64,000 bases of DNA, from positions 186,001 through 250,000 of the forward strand of contig NZ_JAUOQH010000004.1 of NCBI RefSeq assembly GCF_030547075.1, read 5' to 3'. Both the position numbers and the translations under genes were made by a program. The notes under the pieces are model-generated. The model was not told the origin of the DNA. It searched no databases and saw only the letters and a program-made list of their open reading frames with translations. Below, one piece after another: positions 1 to 8,545 of the stretch; the stretch's first letter is position 1, and each line of letters starts with the position of its first letter. The stretch is from Alteromonas sp. 1_MG-2023. Lineage in GTDB: Bacteria; Pseudomonadota; Gammaproteobacteria; Enterobacterales; Alteromonadaceae.

Positions 1-243
1 CGCGAACTGGCAGGCATGTACGATGTTGAGCACTTACCCGAAGAAGAATGCCAAAAACTCTTGTTTGAAAGAGGCTACCCCAGGCTGTGCGCCTTGAGTA
101 AAACGAAGGGGGTTCCATACCCTGCCATTGACGATATAGGGCGTATTGATGCGCCGGCAAGTTGGTGGAAGCAGATGCAGTTAACGCCTGAAGCCTTACA
201 TGCCCTATCTGACAATGACGAGGCTGTGTCTACTCGAGCGTAG
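1..243 (+). CDS. trmH: tRNA (guanosine-2'-O)-methyltransferase TrmH, 3' end only
   Basis: This is the C-terminal part of a SpoU-family tRNA Gm18 methyltransferase; the 5' part lies outside the window. The frame is open from base 1 (RELAGMYDVEHLPEEE). It matches the tail of E. coli TrmH as I remember it: a GMY segment, then LPE..CQ.LLFERGYP, a GVPYP motif and a WW.QMQ ending. The SPOUT catalytic knot is upstream and not visible. The tail is a few residues longer than in E. coli. Its neighbour recG starts 145 bases downstream; a trmH-recG order is common in gammaproteobacteria. The first ATG at base 16 is internal to the protein, not its start. Confidence 0.9.
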   Translation, partial: RELAGMYDVEHLPEEECQKLLFERGYPRLCALSKTKGVPYPAIDDIGRIDAPASWWKQMQLTPEALHALSDNDEAVSTRA

Positions 244-388
244 GCCAGCACAAACCCGCAGACGGCCAATACTGACCTTAAACCATACTCGCCAAGCTTC
301 TCGCAATCTATTACACTTCGTTTCTAATAAATGATTGGTTTCATTACCCTAATGAAATCATACGCTTGTTTTAAGGAATGTCGGTCAA

Positions 389-2461
389 ATGCAAACTCTT
401 GCCACCACGCCCATCACCGCCCTAAAAGGGGTAGGCGCTAAAGTGGCCGAAAAGCTGGCTAAAATTGGCTTATTTACCTTACAAGACGTGCTGTTTCACC
501 TGCCGCTACGTTATGAAGACAGAACGCGGGTTTACAGTGTGGCCGAGTGCCGCCCTTTTACTCATGTTAGTGTGCAGGGCGAAGTAAAAAGCGCCGACAT
601 CCAATACGGCAAAAAACGCATGTTAGTGGTGAAGCTAAGCGATGGTACAGGCACTATTACTTTACGCTTTTTTCACTTTGGCGCGGTACAACGCACGATG
701 ATGACGCCGGGCAATGTTATTCGTTGCTTTGGTGAAGTTCGCACCGGTAAGTGGGGCATTGAAATGATGCACCCTGAATTTAAACTTATCGACGAAGATG
801 CCCCGCTTGAAGCAGAATCATTAACGCCTGTTTACCCCACCACCGAAGGGGTAAAGCAACTTACTTTGCGAAACTTGACCGACCAAGCCCTTAAAATGTT
901 AGATAAAGGCGCACTGGCCGACTTACTGCCTGAAGGTATGTATAGCGACCAGATTAGTCTAAATGAAGCATTACACGCAGTGCATCGGCCAGCCCCTGAT
1001 ACCGATGTGCACGAAATGGAAGAAGGGCTTCATCCTGCTCAGTACCGGTTAATTCTAGAAGAGCTTTTGTCACATCATTTAAGTGTACTAAAAGTACGCA
1101 AACTTTCAGATGCACAGCCTGGTATTAGCATAAAGGTAGACAAGCCCCTTATTGAAAAGATGTTGGCGCAATTGCCGTTCTCGCCGACAGGTGCCCAGCA
1201 GCGGGTAGTAGCAGACATTCAGCAAGATATGCAACACCCGCGTCCCATGATGCGCTTAGTTCAAGGGGACGTAGGCTCGGGGAAAACCTTAGTGGCAGCC
1301 CTAGCTGCGCTATCCGCTATTGGCGCAGGGCATCAAGTGGCATTAATGGCGCCTACCGAATTACTTGCCGAACAGCATGCGAACAACTTTCGAGAATGGT
1401 TTGCACCGCTGGGCATAGAAATAGGGTGGTTAGCCGGTAAACTTAAAGGCAAAGCTCGCACTGAAGTATTGTCCCGGCTTGAAAGTGGCGATGTGCAAAT
1501 GCTGGTAGGCACCCATGCTATCTTCCAAGAAAGCGTGACATACCAACAACTCGCCCTAGTGATTGTGGATGAACAACACAGATTTGGTGTGCACCAGCGC
1601 CTTGCGCTTCGCGATAAAGGCGAACAACAAGGGCGATACCCACACCAATTAATTATGACAGCAACCCCTATACCCAGAACACTGGCCATGACCGCATATG
1701 CCGACCTAGACACATCGGTTATCGACGAATTACCCCCTGGGCGAACGCCAGTGACCACCGTGGTATTACCCGATACACGTCGAGCCGATGTTATCGAACG
1801 GGTGCGCACAGCGTGCAAAGGTAGCGGCAGGCAGGCGTATTGGGTTTGTACCCTAATTGATGAATCGGAAGTATTGGAATGCCAAGCGGCTGAAGATGCC
1901 GCGGTTATTCTTCGCACTGCGTTGCCGGAACTTAACGTAGGTTTGGTGCATGGGCGCTTAAAGCCAGCTGAAAAGCTACAAGTCATGGCCGATTTTAAAG
2001 CCGGTGAACTCGACTTATTGGTTGCTACTACGGTGATTGAAGTAGGGGTAGATGTGCCTAACGCCAGCATCATGATTATTGAGAACCCTGAACGGTTAGG
2101 GTTAGCTCAATTACACCAGCTTCGCGGCCGAGTAGGGCGGGGTGCAGTTGAAAGTCAGTGTGTACTCATGTACCAAAGCCCCTTATCTAAAACGGCTACT
2201 CAGCGATTAACCGTACTGCGTGAGTCTAACGATGGGTTTTATATTGCCCAGCGAGACCTAGAAATTCGAGGGCCCGGTGAATTTATGGGTACCAAACAAA
2301 CCGGTATGGCAGAACTTAAAATTGCTGATTTAGTGCGAGACGCTGCGCTTATTCCAAAGGTACAAGAAATTGCCTATACCTTATGGGAGCAATACCCTTC
2401 CCATGCACAAGCGATTATCAACCGCTGGATAGGGCATAAGGAGCAATATGGCCATGCTTAG
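389..2461 (+). CDS. recG: ATP-dependent DNA helicase RecG
   Basis: RecG is a cytoplasmic double-strand DNA translocase that remodels stalled forks, Holliday junctions and R-loops. The 690 residues match the usual length (about 693 in E. coli). The N-terminal wedge/OB domain (about residues 55-150) is followed by the helicase core with Walker A GDVGSGKT near residue 293 and a DEQH box near 394. Motif VI region (HQLRGRVGRG) and the C-terminal RecG signature are present. ATG 389 follows AAGGAATG, a good ribosome-binding site. The 3' end overlaps rsmJ by 14 bases in another frame, suggesting co-transcription. Confidence 0.97.
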   Translation: MQTLATTPITALKGVGAKVAEKLAKIGLFTLQDVLFHLPLRYEDRTRVYSVAECRPFTHVSVQGEVKSADIQYGKKRMLVVKLSDGTGTITLRFFHFGAVQRTMMTPGNVIRCFGEVRTGKWGIEMMHPEFKLIDEDAPLEAESLTPVYPTTEGVKQLTLRNLTDQALKMLDKGALADLLPEGMYSDQISLNEALHAVHRPAPDTDVHEMEEGLHPAQYRLILEELLSHHLSVLKVRKLSDAQPGISIKVDKPLIEKMLAQLPFSPTGAQQRVVADIQQDMQHPRPMMRLVQGDVGSGKTLVAALAALSAIGAGHQVALMAPTELLAEQHANNFREWFAPLGIEIGWLAGKLKGKARTEVLSRLESGDVQMLVGTHAIFQESVTYQQLALVIVDEQHRFGVHQRLALRDKGEQQGRYPHQLIMTATPIPRTLAMTAYADLDTSVIDELPPGRTPVTTVVLPDTRRADVIERVRTACKGSGRQAYWVCTLIDESEVLECQAAEDAAVILRTALPELNVGLVHGRLKPAEKLQVMADFKAGELDLLVATTVIEVGVDVPNASIMIIENPERLGLAQLHQLRGRVGRGAVESQCVLMYQSPLSKTATQRLTVLRESNDGFYIAQRDLEIRGPGEFMGTKQTGMAELKIADLVRDAALIPKVQEIAYTLWEQYPSHAQAIINRWIGHKEQYGHA

Positions 2462-3248
2462 TACTCTGCCTCTTGTGATTGCTAGCACCCAAGCTGATGC
2501 GAGCTTTGAAAGCGACAAAGCACTCGCTCTTAGTATTAGTGAAAACTGGGGTTTTCCGATTGACGATAAGCCTGTTGAAGGTTTCTACCTTCAAGTTGGT
2601 CACAATGTACTTGGGCTTGCTGATGCAAATGAAAGTAAAACCCTGCCTGTTGTCGTGGATTTTGCTTCTCCTGCCAGTTTATATCGTAAAGCCCATGGCG
2701 GCGGCAGAAAAGAACCTATCGTGAAAGCTGTGGGGTTAAAAGGTGATGTACTCAAAGGTGCTGCGCCATGGCACGTAGTAGACGCTACGCCTGGTTTGGG
2801 GAGAGATGCTTTTGTGTTGATAAGCGTAGGCTGCAAAGTCACTATGATAGAACGTTCGCCTATTGTAGCAGCCTTGCTTGAAGATGGTATTCGCCGCTTA
2901 AAAACTGCCTACCCAGAGCTTGCAGAGCGATTAGCACTACAACATGGAAATAGTGTCGATGTAATGCAATACTGGAATGGCGAGAACGTAGATGCAATTT
3001 ACTTAGATCCTATGTTCCCGCATAAAAAGAAATCAGCCTTGGTGAAAAAGGAAATGCGACTGTTTCAACAATTGCTTGGACACGACCCCGACGCCGATGC
3101 ATTGCTAGCGCCCGCGCTGGCATTAGCAACGGCCAGAGTGGTGGTAAAACGTCCGAACAGTGCAGAAGTGCTTGCAGGAATAAATCCATCAATGGCAATA
3201 GAAAGTAAAAAGCACAGATTCGATGTGTATTTACGTCAAATATCCTAG
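2448..3248 (+). CDS. rsmJ: 16S rRNA (guanine1516-N2)-methyltransferase RsmJ
   Basis: RsmJ uses SAM to methylate G1516 of 16S rRNA. The 266-residue product has the family's GGGRKEPIVKAVG segment, the SAM-binding stretch VDATPGLGRDAFVL (about residues 108-121) and the catalytic-region signature LDPMFPHKKKSALVKKEMR starting near residue 186. The start ATG lies inside the end of recG and is preceded by AAGGAG, so translational coupling is likely. The N-terminus is rather different from the E. coli protein, as is usual in Alteromonadales. A peroxiredoxin gene follows after 9 bases. Confidence 0.95.
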   Translation: MAMLSTLPLVIASTQADASFESDKALALSISENWGFPIDDKPVEGFYLQVGHNVLGLADANESKTLPVVVDFASPASLYRKAHGGGRKEPIVKAVGLKGDVLKGAAPWHVVDATPGLGRDAFVLISVGCKVTMIERSPIVAALLEDGIRRLKTAYPELAERLALQHGNSVDVMQYWNGENVDAIYLDPMFPHKKKSALVKKEMRLFQQLLGHDPDADALLAPALALATARVVVKRPNSAEVLAGINPSMAIESKKHRFDVYLRQIS

Positions 3249-3257
3249 GAGAGCAGC

Positions 3258-3731
3258 ATGATAGAAGTTGGTAGCACCTTGCCCGAGGTGGATTTCAGCC
3301 TTTTAGTAAATGGTGAGATGACAAACCCCGGCACTGCCGAACTTTTCAACGACAAGCGTGTAGTAATGTTTGCAGTGCCTGGCGCGTTTACGCCAACCTG
3401 TTCTCAAGCACATCTACCTGGCTATGTCGCATTGGCAGATAAAATTAAAGCGAAAGGCGTAGACACGGTTATTTGCTTATCGGTAAACGATGCATTTGTG
3501 ATGGATGCATGGGGTAAGATGAATAACGCTGAAGAGATTATAATGCTGGCAGACGGCAACGGTCATTTCACCAAGCAAATTGGTTTAGACATGAACACCA
3601 GTGACTTTGGTGGCCTGCGCTCTATGCGTTACGCCATGTTAGTTGAAGACTGTGTTGTGAAAAAAATCAGTGTAGAAGATCCAGGTCGCTTTGAAGTAAG
3701 TGACGCTGAAAGCATGTTAAAAAGCTTGTAA
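3258..3731 (+). CDS. Prx5-type peroxiredoxin
   Basis: This is a thiol peroxidase of the Prx5/AhpE-like redoxin superfamily, predicted to reduce peroxides in the cytoplasm. The catalytic motif PGAFTPTCS places the peroxidatic cysteine at residue 48. Further cysteines at 73 and 132 are candidates for a resolving role, but which is used cannot be told here. The 157-residue length is typical of glutathione- or glutaredoxin-linked bacterial Prx5 proteins. A TAGGAG ribosome-binding site precedes the ATG. It is the last gene of the recG-rsmJ run, followed 34 bases later by an intrinsic terminator. Confidence 0.92.
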   Translation: MIEVGSTLPEVDFSLLVNGEMTNPGTAELFNDKRVVMFAVPGAFTPTCSQAHLPGYVALADKIKAKGVDTVICLSVNDAFVMDAWGKMNNAEEIIMLADGNGHFTKQIGLDMNTSDFGGLRSMRYAMLVEDCVVKKISVEDPGRFEVSDAESMLKSL

Positions 3732-3765
3732 CAGCAAGATTAAATTCTACGCTAACTCTATTTTA

Positions 3766-3797
3766 AAGGCCTGAGCATATTGCTTGGGCCTTTTTGG
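3766..3797 (+). terminator. Rho-independent terminator after the peroxiredoxin gene
   Basis: The arm AAAGGCCTGAGCA pairs with TGCTTGGGCCTTT through 13 positions, two of them G-U wobbles, around a three-base loop. A run of five T closes it. It lies 34 bases after the peroxiredoxin stop codon. Confidence 0.85.
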
Positions 3798-4082
3798 TTA
3801 TCTCCAACTAACTCTATTGGCGTGTCTCTTAAGTAAGTTAGCATGCCAGCTTTTGAATAAGTGTGAACATAGTTCAGGCTGCCTAAGTATTCATAAAGTT
3901 GATCGCAGAGCATCGTTAAAATGTAATATAACTGTGCTGGTAGCCTACCTACAAAAGCCGGTTTCACGACGAATGACTAAATACGATTCGCGCTTAAAGT
4001 ACCGTGGTTAAAGGCCTAATAGCCAAATTTTTGGTGCGAAAGTATGACATATTCATACGCTGAGTTACCTTTACTTAATTAA

Positions 4083-4097
4083 TGATAATAAGTATCA
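4083..4097 (+). promoter_or_regulatory. Fur box upstream of the iron-uptake operon
   Basis: TGATAAT-A-AGTATCA matches the 7-1-7 Fur operator (TGATAATnATTATCA) at 13 of 14 arm positions, the one difference being G for T at 4092. It sits 32 bases before the chosen ATG. A CATAAT hexamer at 4102-4107 could be a -10 element. Iron repression of the four downstream genes is the expected consequence. The longest open frame would start inside this box at 4082, which argues against that start. Confidence 0.88.
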
Positions 4098-4129
4098 TTT
4101 GCATAATTAGAAGCGTACTAGGAAAAACG

Positions 4130-4939
4130 ATGACAACAACAATGAAGAAGCTAAGTGCTTCAGTATTAGTATTAGCAGCAACCTTTTCTTTAGGCACAAG
4201 TAGTGCTTTTGCAAATGGGGTTATCAGTGAACATGTAAATAACCTTCAGGCTCATATTGGTGAGTACACTGAAGAAGTGCACTGGCTAGAAGAAAAATTC
4301 GGCAGCGTGGTAGATGCCTACGAAAAAGACAGCAAGAACGTAGACACAGATGCGTTAATTGAATACTGGGAAGAAGTTGATTTTCATTCTGCTATCGAAA
4401 CCCAATATGTACCGATTTATGCGTCAATTTGGCAAGGCATTTACGGCATAAAAATGGGCATTGAAAACGGTAAAACGTTAGAAGAAGTGCGCGCAGAAGA
4501 AACCAAACTTAATCAAGCCTTGTGGCAAGCGTTGGGCGCAGTTAAACTTGCGTCTCAATATCAAAAGCAGGGTTTAATTGCCAAGGTTCAAACTACTGAA
4601 GTTGAACCAACCACAGCCCCTGAAGTGATTGACGATATCAAAAAGCGTTTAGATCGCGTAGTGGCTAAATCGGCAGAACAACTTACCGAAGTTGCTACCA
4701 CATTAGTTCACGATACTTACCTACAACGCTTTGAAGGTGTTGAAGGTGCGTTAATCGAATTAGATGCAGCGCTAGTTGAAGACTTAGAGAAAGACTTTAA
4801 CGTTACTTTACCGCAGGCAATTTCTGGCGGTAAAGGTGTAGAGGCGGTACGTGGTGTAGTAGAATCTATGCATACTAAGTTAGACCGTGCTCGTGCTTTG
4901 TTAGTAGAAGCTGAGAAAAGTCGTAAAGACGTTTTCTAA
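4130..4939 (+). CDS. Uncharacterised helical periplasmic protein, Fur-controlled, upstream of FbpABC
   Basis: I do not recognise this family with certainty. The 269-residue product starts at ATG 4130 after an AGGA site. It has a Sec signal peptide (KKLSASVLVLAATFSLG, cleavage probably after AFA near residue 28). The mature part appears all alpha-helical, has no cysteine, and is rich in Glu, Lys, Ala and Gln. Acidic/His clusters such as EEVHWLEEKF and DFHSAIETQ could bind a metal. Its place just behind a Fur box and 15 bases before the iron-binding protein gene suggests a role in periplasmic iron capture or hand-over. A distant link to imelysin/EfeO-like helical iron proteins is possible but unproven. 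Confidence 0.7.
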   Translation: MTTTMKKLSASVLVLAATFSLGTSSAFANGVISEHVNNLQAHIGEYTEEVHWLEEKFGSVVDAYEKDSKNVDTDALIEYWEEVDFHSAIETQYVPIYASIWQGIYGIKMGIENGKTLEEVRAEETKLNQALWQALGAVKLASQYQKQGLIAKVQTTEVEPTTAPEVIDDIKKRLDRVVAKSAEQLTEVATTLVHDTYLQRFEGVEGALIELDAALVEDLEKDFNVTLPQAISGGKGVEAVRGVVESMHTKLDRARALLVEAEKSRKDVF

Positions 4940-4954
4940 GGAAATATTTTTTAA

Positions 4955-5989
4955 ATGCAACGTAGAACATTTTTACAAGGTTTAGCCGCCGCAGGTGCGT
5001 TAGGTAGTTTACCTATTAGCAGTTTAAGTTTTGCCAACACTATCGCAAGTGTGTCGGTAGAGTCGCTACCTAAATTGGAAGGTGATCTCACCCTTTATTT
5101 AGGCCGAGGCGAAGGCGGTTTATATGAAAATGTGCTTGAAGCAATTAAGAAACGAAATCCAAAGCTTAACTTAAAAATTAGACGCGGCGCTTCCGCCGCG
5201 TTAGCGAATACCCTTGCTGCAGAAGCAAAAGCAGGGGTAAAGCGCGCCGATTTATTTTGGGCGGTAGATACAGGTAGCGTAGGCATGGTAACCGACTCAG
5301 GTTTAGCCAAGCCACTACCTACCGACTTAACCACCCAATTGAAAGAGGGTTTCCAATACCCAAGCTGGACACCAGTAACTGGCCGTATTCGTACATTGCC
5401 GTACAACACCGAGCGAGTAACCCCCGATCAAATTCCTGATAGCGTGATGGCCTTAGCAGATAGCGATTTAGCGCTAGGCTGGGCACCGGCGTATGCATCG
5501 TTCCAGTCTTTCGTTACCGCTATGCGTATTTTAGAAGGCGAAAAGGCCACGGCCGATTGGCTTAAAGGCGTTAATAGCAAAGCGAAGAAGTACGCTGGCG
5601 AACTTGGTGTAGTGATGGGCGTTGAACGTGGTGAAGTAGATATGGGCTTTGCTAACCATTACTATACATTACGCTTAAAAGCCGGCAAGCCAAATGCGAA
5701 TGTGGCTCTAGCGTATACCCAAAACGACGCGGGCTGCTTAGTAAATGCCTCTGGTATTGTGGCATTAAGTGAAGGTGACCTACCGGTGAACTTCATTCGC
5801 TATTTGCTTAGCCGTGAAGTGCAAGGATATTTGGCTAGCGAAGCGTACGAAATTCCGCTGGTACAAGGGGTAACACCGCCGCAAGGTATTCCAGCGCTAA
5901 CGGAAATATCTCCTCCTGATATGGACCTTCGAAAACTAGCAGATTTACGCCCTACGCTTAATCTCATGCGAAAAGTCGGGGTGCTGTGA
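4955..5989 (+). CDS. fbpA: Ferric-iron ABC transporter, periplasmic substrate-binding protein (FbpA/FutA type)
   Basis: This is the periplasmic receptor of an Fe(III) ABC importer. The 344-residue protein opens with a twin-arginine-like signal (RRTFLQG at residues 3-9, then a hydrophobic stretch ending SFA), as in several FutA-type proteins. The adjacent tyrosines in NHYYTLR (residues 236-237) correspond to the paired Tyr ligands that hold iron in FbpA. The opening GDLTLYLGRGE and the ADLFWAVDTG segment fit the class II binding-protein fold. The stop codon overlaps the permease start by four bases. Substrate is inferred from the tyrosines plus the Fur box. Confidence 0.9.
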   Translation: MQRRTFLQGLAAAGALGSLPISSLSFANTIASVSVESLPKLEGDLTLYLGRGEGGLYENVLEAIKKRNPKLNLKIRRGASAALANTLAAEAKAGVKRADLFWAVDTGSVGMVTDSGLAKPLPTDLTTQLKEGFQYPSWTPVTGRIRTLPYNTERVTPDQIPDSVMALADSDLALGWAPAYASFQSFVTAMRILEGEKATADWLKGVNSKAKKYAGELGVVMGVERGEVDMGFANHYYTLRLKAGKPNANVALAYTQNDAGCLVNASGIVALSEGDLPVNFIRYLLSREVQGYLASEAYEIPLVQGVTPPQGIPALTEISPPDMDLRKLADLRPTLNLMRKVGVL

Positions 5990-7506
5990 GCAACTGGCCA
6001 AAGTCGTATCCGCTGGCTCTAATTATCGCGTTAATGGCACTACTGCCAGTAGGCGTTTTATTTTCGTTGGCATCAGATAGCGCAGAAATATTCGACACCC
6101 ACAACTTGCGCGTACTCGGTAACACCGTATCACTTATGGTGCTGACCATTATTGGCTCGGTACTAATAGGCGTGCCGTTAGCGCTGTTCACTGCCTACGT
6201 ACAAATGCCGTTTAAACGGTTTTGGTTAATTTTATTGGCTGCCCCCTTAGCCTTACCCAGTTACATTGGTGCATTCGCCATGTACTTTTCATTTGGCCGT
6301 GGTGGTGAAATAGAAAACGTATTAGGTATTTCTACCCCAAGTGTGGATGGTCTGTGGGGTTCAGCGCTGGTAATGTCTCTGTATACCTACCCCTTTGTGA
6401 TGATGACCACACGAGCATCGTTATTAAGCCTTGATGCTAGCCTGATTAACGCAGCCCGCACGCTAGGTGTTTCACTGTATAAAAGCTTATGGCGTGTGGT
6501 ATTGCCTCGTGTCGCTACTAGTATTGCTGCCGGTGCCTTATTAGCTGCACTTTATGCGCTGTCTGATTTCGGTACCCCTGCCATTATGGGCCTAGACACC
6601 TTTACCCGTGTTATTTTTGTTGAATATAACGCCTTTGGCTTAAGCCAAGCTGCTATGTTGAGCTTGCAGTTAATGGTGATTGTAGGGTTAATCTTATTTA
6701 TTGAAAGCCGCATTAGCGGCGCTAAAGAACGCCCTGGGCGACACTTAAGCCTATGGCCTGCTCGCTGGCAGCGTAATCTGATGTTACTAGCCGCAATGCC
6801 CGTTCTGTTGTTAGCAATAGTGCTTCCCTTGGCGATTTTCACGTTGTGGCTTATACGCGAAGGTACCGGTGGCTTTGAATTCAGCTACGCATGGAATTCA
6901 GCTTATGCTTCATTCTTGGCGGCTATCGTGGCAGTTATTTTAGCCATACCCGTTGCTCAAGCGGCTATTGCAGGTAAAGCTGGCCGTTTGATGGAGCGCA
7001 TTACTTATTTTGGTTTCGGCGTACCTGGTATCGTAATGGGTACCGCATTGGTTTACGTTGGGCTTCAATTGCCCTACCTATATCAAACCTTGGGTTTGTT
7101 GGTAATGGCCTATGTACTACGCTTTATACCTCTTGCCGTGGGCAGTGTGCGTAGTACTGCGGAAAATTTAGATACCGGATTAGTGAAAGCGGCGCGAGTA
7201 TTAGGTGCAAGCCCTCGTGAAGCATTTATGCGCATTACCTTACCACTTACTCTAAGAGGTATGATAGCCGGTGCCGCACTGGTGTTTTTAGAAGCCATGC
7301 GAGAACTACCAGCCACATTAATGTTAGGGCCAACTGGGTTTGAAACCTTAGCTACCTACATGTGGCGAGTATACGAAGCCGGTTACTTTGGCCGCGCCGC
7401 TGTGCCCGGTTTATTGCTGGTATTGTTATCGGGCTTTGGATTAATATTAATGCTTTCCGGCGAACGCCGCGCCCAGTTTACCGTTTCCGAGGATGAACGT
7501 AGTTAA
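5986..7506 (+). CDS. fbpB: Ferric-iron ABC transporter, fused double permease (FbpB type)
   Basis: This is the inner-membrane channel of the Fe(III) importer. The 506 residues make two tandem BPD_transp_1 halves, about 12 membrane segments. Each half has an EAA loop for the ATPase: AARTLGVSLYKSLWRVVLP in the first and AARVLGASPREAFMRITLP in the second. Fusion of the two permease halves is normal for FbpB. The start is GTG 5986, overlapping the previous stop as GTGA, so translation is probably coupled. The gene ends with a one-base overlap on the ATPase ATG. Confidence 0.94.
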   Translation: MSNWPKSYPLALIIALMALLPVGVLFSLASDSAEIFDTHNLRVLGNTVSLMVLTIIGSVLIGVPLALFTAYVQMPFKRFWLILLAAPLALPSYIGAFAMYFSFGRGGEIENVLGISTPSVDGLWGSALVMSLYTYPFVMMTTRASLLSLDASLINAARTLGVSLYKSLWRVVLPRVATSIAAGALLAALYALSDFGTPAIMGLDTFTRVIFVEYNAFGLSQAAMLSLQLMVIVGLILFIESRISGAKERPGRHLSLWPARWQRNLMLLAAMPVLLLAIVLPLAIFTLWLIREGTGGFEFSYAWNSAYASFLAAIVAVILAIPVAQAAIAGKAGRLMERITYFGFGVPGIVMGTALVYVGLQLPYLYQTLGLLVMAYVLRFIPLAVGSVRSTAENLDTGLVKAARVLGASPREAFMRITLPLTLRGMIAGAALVFLEAMRELPATLMLGPTGFETLATYMWRVYEAGYFGRAAVPGLLLVLLSGFGLILMLSGERRAQFTVSEDERS

Positions 7507-8522
7507 TGCTTAAAGTTAGTGAGTTGTCAGTTGATTATGGTGCTACACGTGTAGTGAATAAGCTAAACCTAGCATTAGGTTCAGACGAAATTCTTATGCT
7601 GGTGGGCCCAACAGGCTGCGGTAAAACCACAATTTTACAGGCATTAGCCGGCCTTATTCCTATTTCAGAAGGGCAAATGACCTTAGGGAATTGGACTGCG
7701 ACACCAAAGAAAGCCGTGCCTCCTGAAAAGCGTAATGTGGGCATGGTATTTCAAGACTTCGCTCTGTTTCCTCATTTAACCGTGCAGCAAAATGTTTGCT
7801 TTCGATTAAAAGATACCAAGCTAGCCGATCATTGGTTAAAGCTTCTTGGCCTTGAAGATTTTCGTGATGCTAAACCTGCTCGCTTATCCGGCGGCCAGAA
7901 ACAACGTGTTGCGCTAGCCCGTACCTTGGCACACGAACCCGCTTTCGTGTTGCTAGACGAACCGCTTTCAAACCTAGATGCCGCCTTGAAAGACAGCCTT
8001 CGCTGGGAAATACGCGATGCGCTTAAAACTGCTGGCGTGCCTGCTATTTGGGTAACTCACGACCAAGAAGAGGCCTTAAGCGTAGGTGATAGAGTCGGTA
8101 TTTTAAATAAAGGTGTACTAGAGCAACTTGCTACACCAGAAGCTTGTTATTCAGAGCCTGCTAGCCGTTTTGTGGCCCGTTTTATGGGTGAAGCTAGCTT
8201 CATTCCTGGTACCTTCACGAACGACACTGTCACTACTGAAATTGGCACCGTGCCCGGTACCTCAGTAGATGGTGCTACCGGCAAAGTAGACTTGTTAGTG
8301 CGTCCTGATGATTTAAGTTTAAGTGCGCAGCATGAATCACCCAATGGCACCGTAGATTGGGTACGTTACGAAGGCGAAAGCCGCTTGTATGCTGTAACCC
8401 TAGACAGTGGCAGTCAATTGAAAGTACGTGTAAGCCACGAAAACGCTATAAAGCCTGGAACCAGAGCCAATATGCAACTAATCACATCTCACCCATTGGC
8501 CGTTTTCTCACGAAACAATTGA
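7506..8522 (+). CDS. fbpC: Ferric-iron ABC transporter, ATP-binding protein (FbpC type)
   Basis: This is the cytoplasmic ATPase that powers the FbpAB importer. The 338 residues show Walker A GPTGCGKT (34-41), signature LSGGQ (127-131), Walker B VLLDEP with DE at 151-152, and a TOBE-like C-terminal regulatory domain after about residue 235. Together with fbpA and fbpB this gives a full importer under one Fur box. The gene ends 23 bases from a convergent GGDEF/EAL gene and no clear terminator separates them. Confidence 0.94.
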   Translation: MLKVSELSVDYGATRVVNKLNLALGSDEILMLVGPTGCGKTTILQALAGLIPISEGQMTLGNWTATPKKAVPPEKRNVGMVFQDFALFPHLTVQQNVCFRLKDTKLADHWLKLLGLEDFRDAKPARLSGGQKQRVALARTLAHEPAFVLLDEPLSNLDAALKDSLRWEIRDALKTAGVPAIWVTHDQEEALSVGDRVGILNKGVLEQLATPEACYSEPASRFVARFMGEASFIPGTFTNDTVTTEIGTVPGTSVDGATGKVDLLVRPDDLSLSAQHESPNGTVDWVRYEGESRLYAVTLDSGSQLKVRVSHENAIKPGTRANMQLITSHPLAVFSRNN

Positions 8523-8545
8523 TGAGTTAAGCGGCTTTCAAGTAG

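Larger units (their letters stand above)
3732..4129. other. Intergenic region between peroxiredoxin and iron locus
   Basis: This 398-base gap holds the peroxiredoxin terminator at its left end and the Fur-controlled promoter at its right end (about 4066-4129). Short open frames between 3758 and 4011 on both strands have no good ribosome-binding site, no recognisable motif and Cys/Leu-rich, unlikely compositions. I see no gene in the middle part. Confidence 0.6.

Noticed and set aside
1333-2073. Long minus-strand frame of 246 codons inside recG
   Set aside because: It lies wholly within recG, is rich in Ser/Thr/Ala/Arg in an unlikely pattern and has no motif; it is a shadow of the codon usage of recG.
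3758-4011. Two small overlapping frames in the peroxiredoxin/iron gap
   Set aside because: No ribosome-binding site, no motif, and one begins in the terminator. Not supported as genes.
4082-4129. Upstream start for the iron-locus protein
   Set aside because: This ATG lies in the Fur box and has no ribosome-binding site; ATG 4130 with AGGA gives a proper signal peptide.
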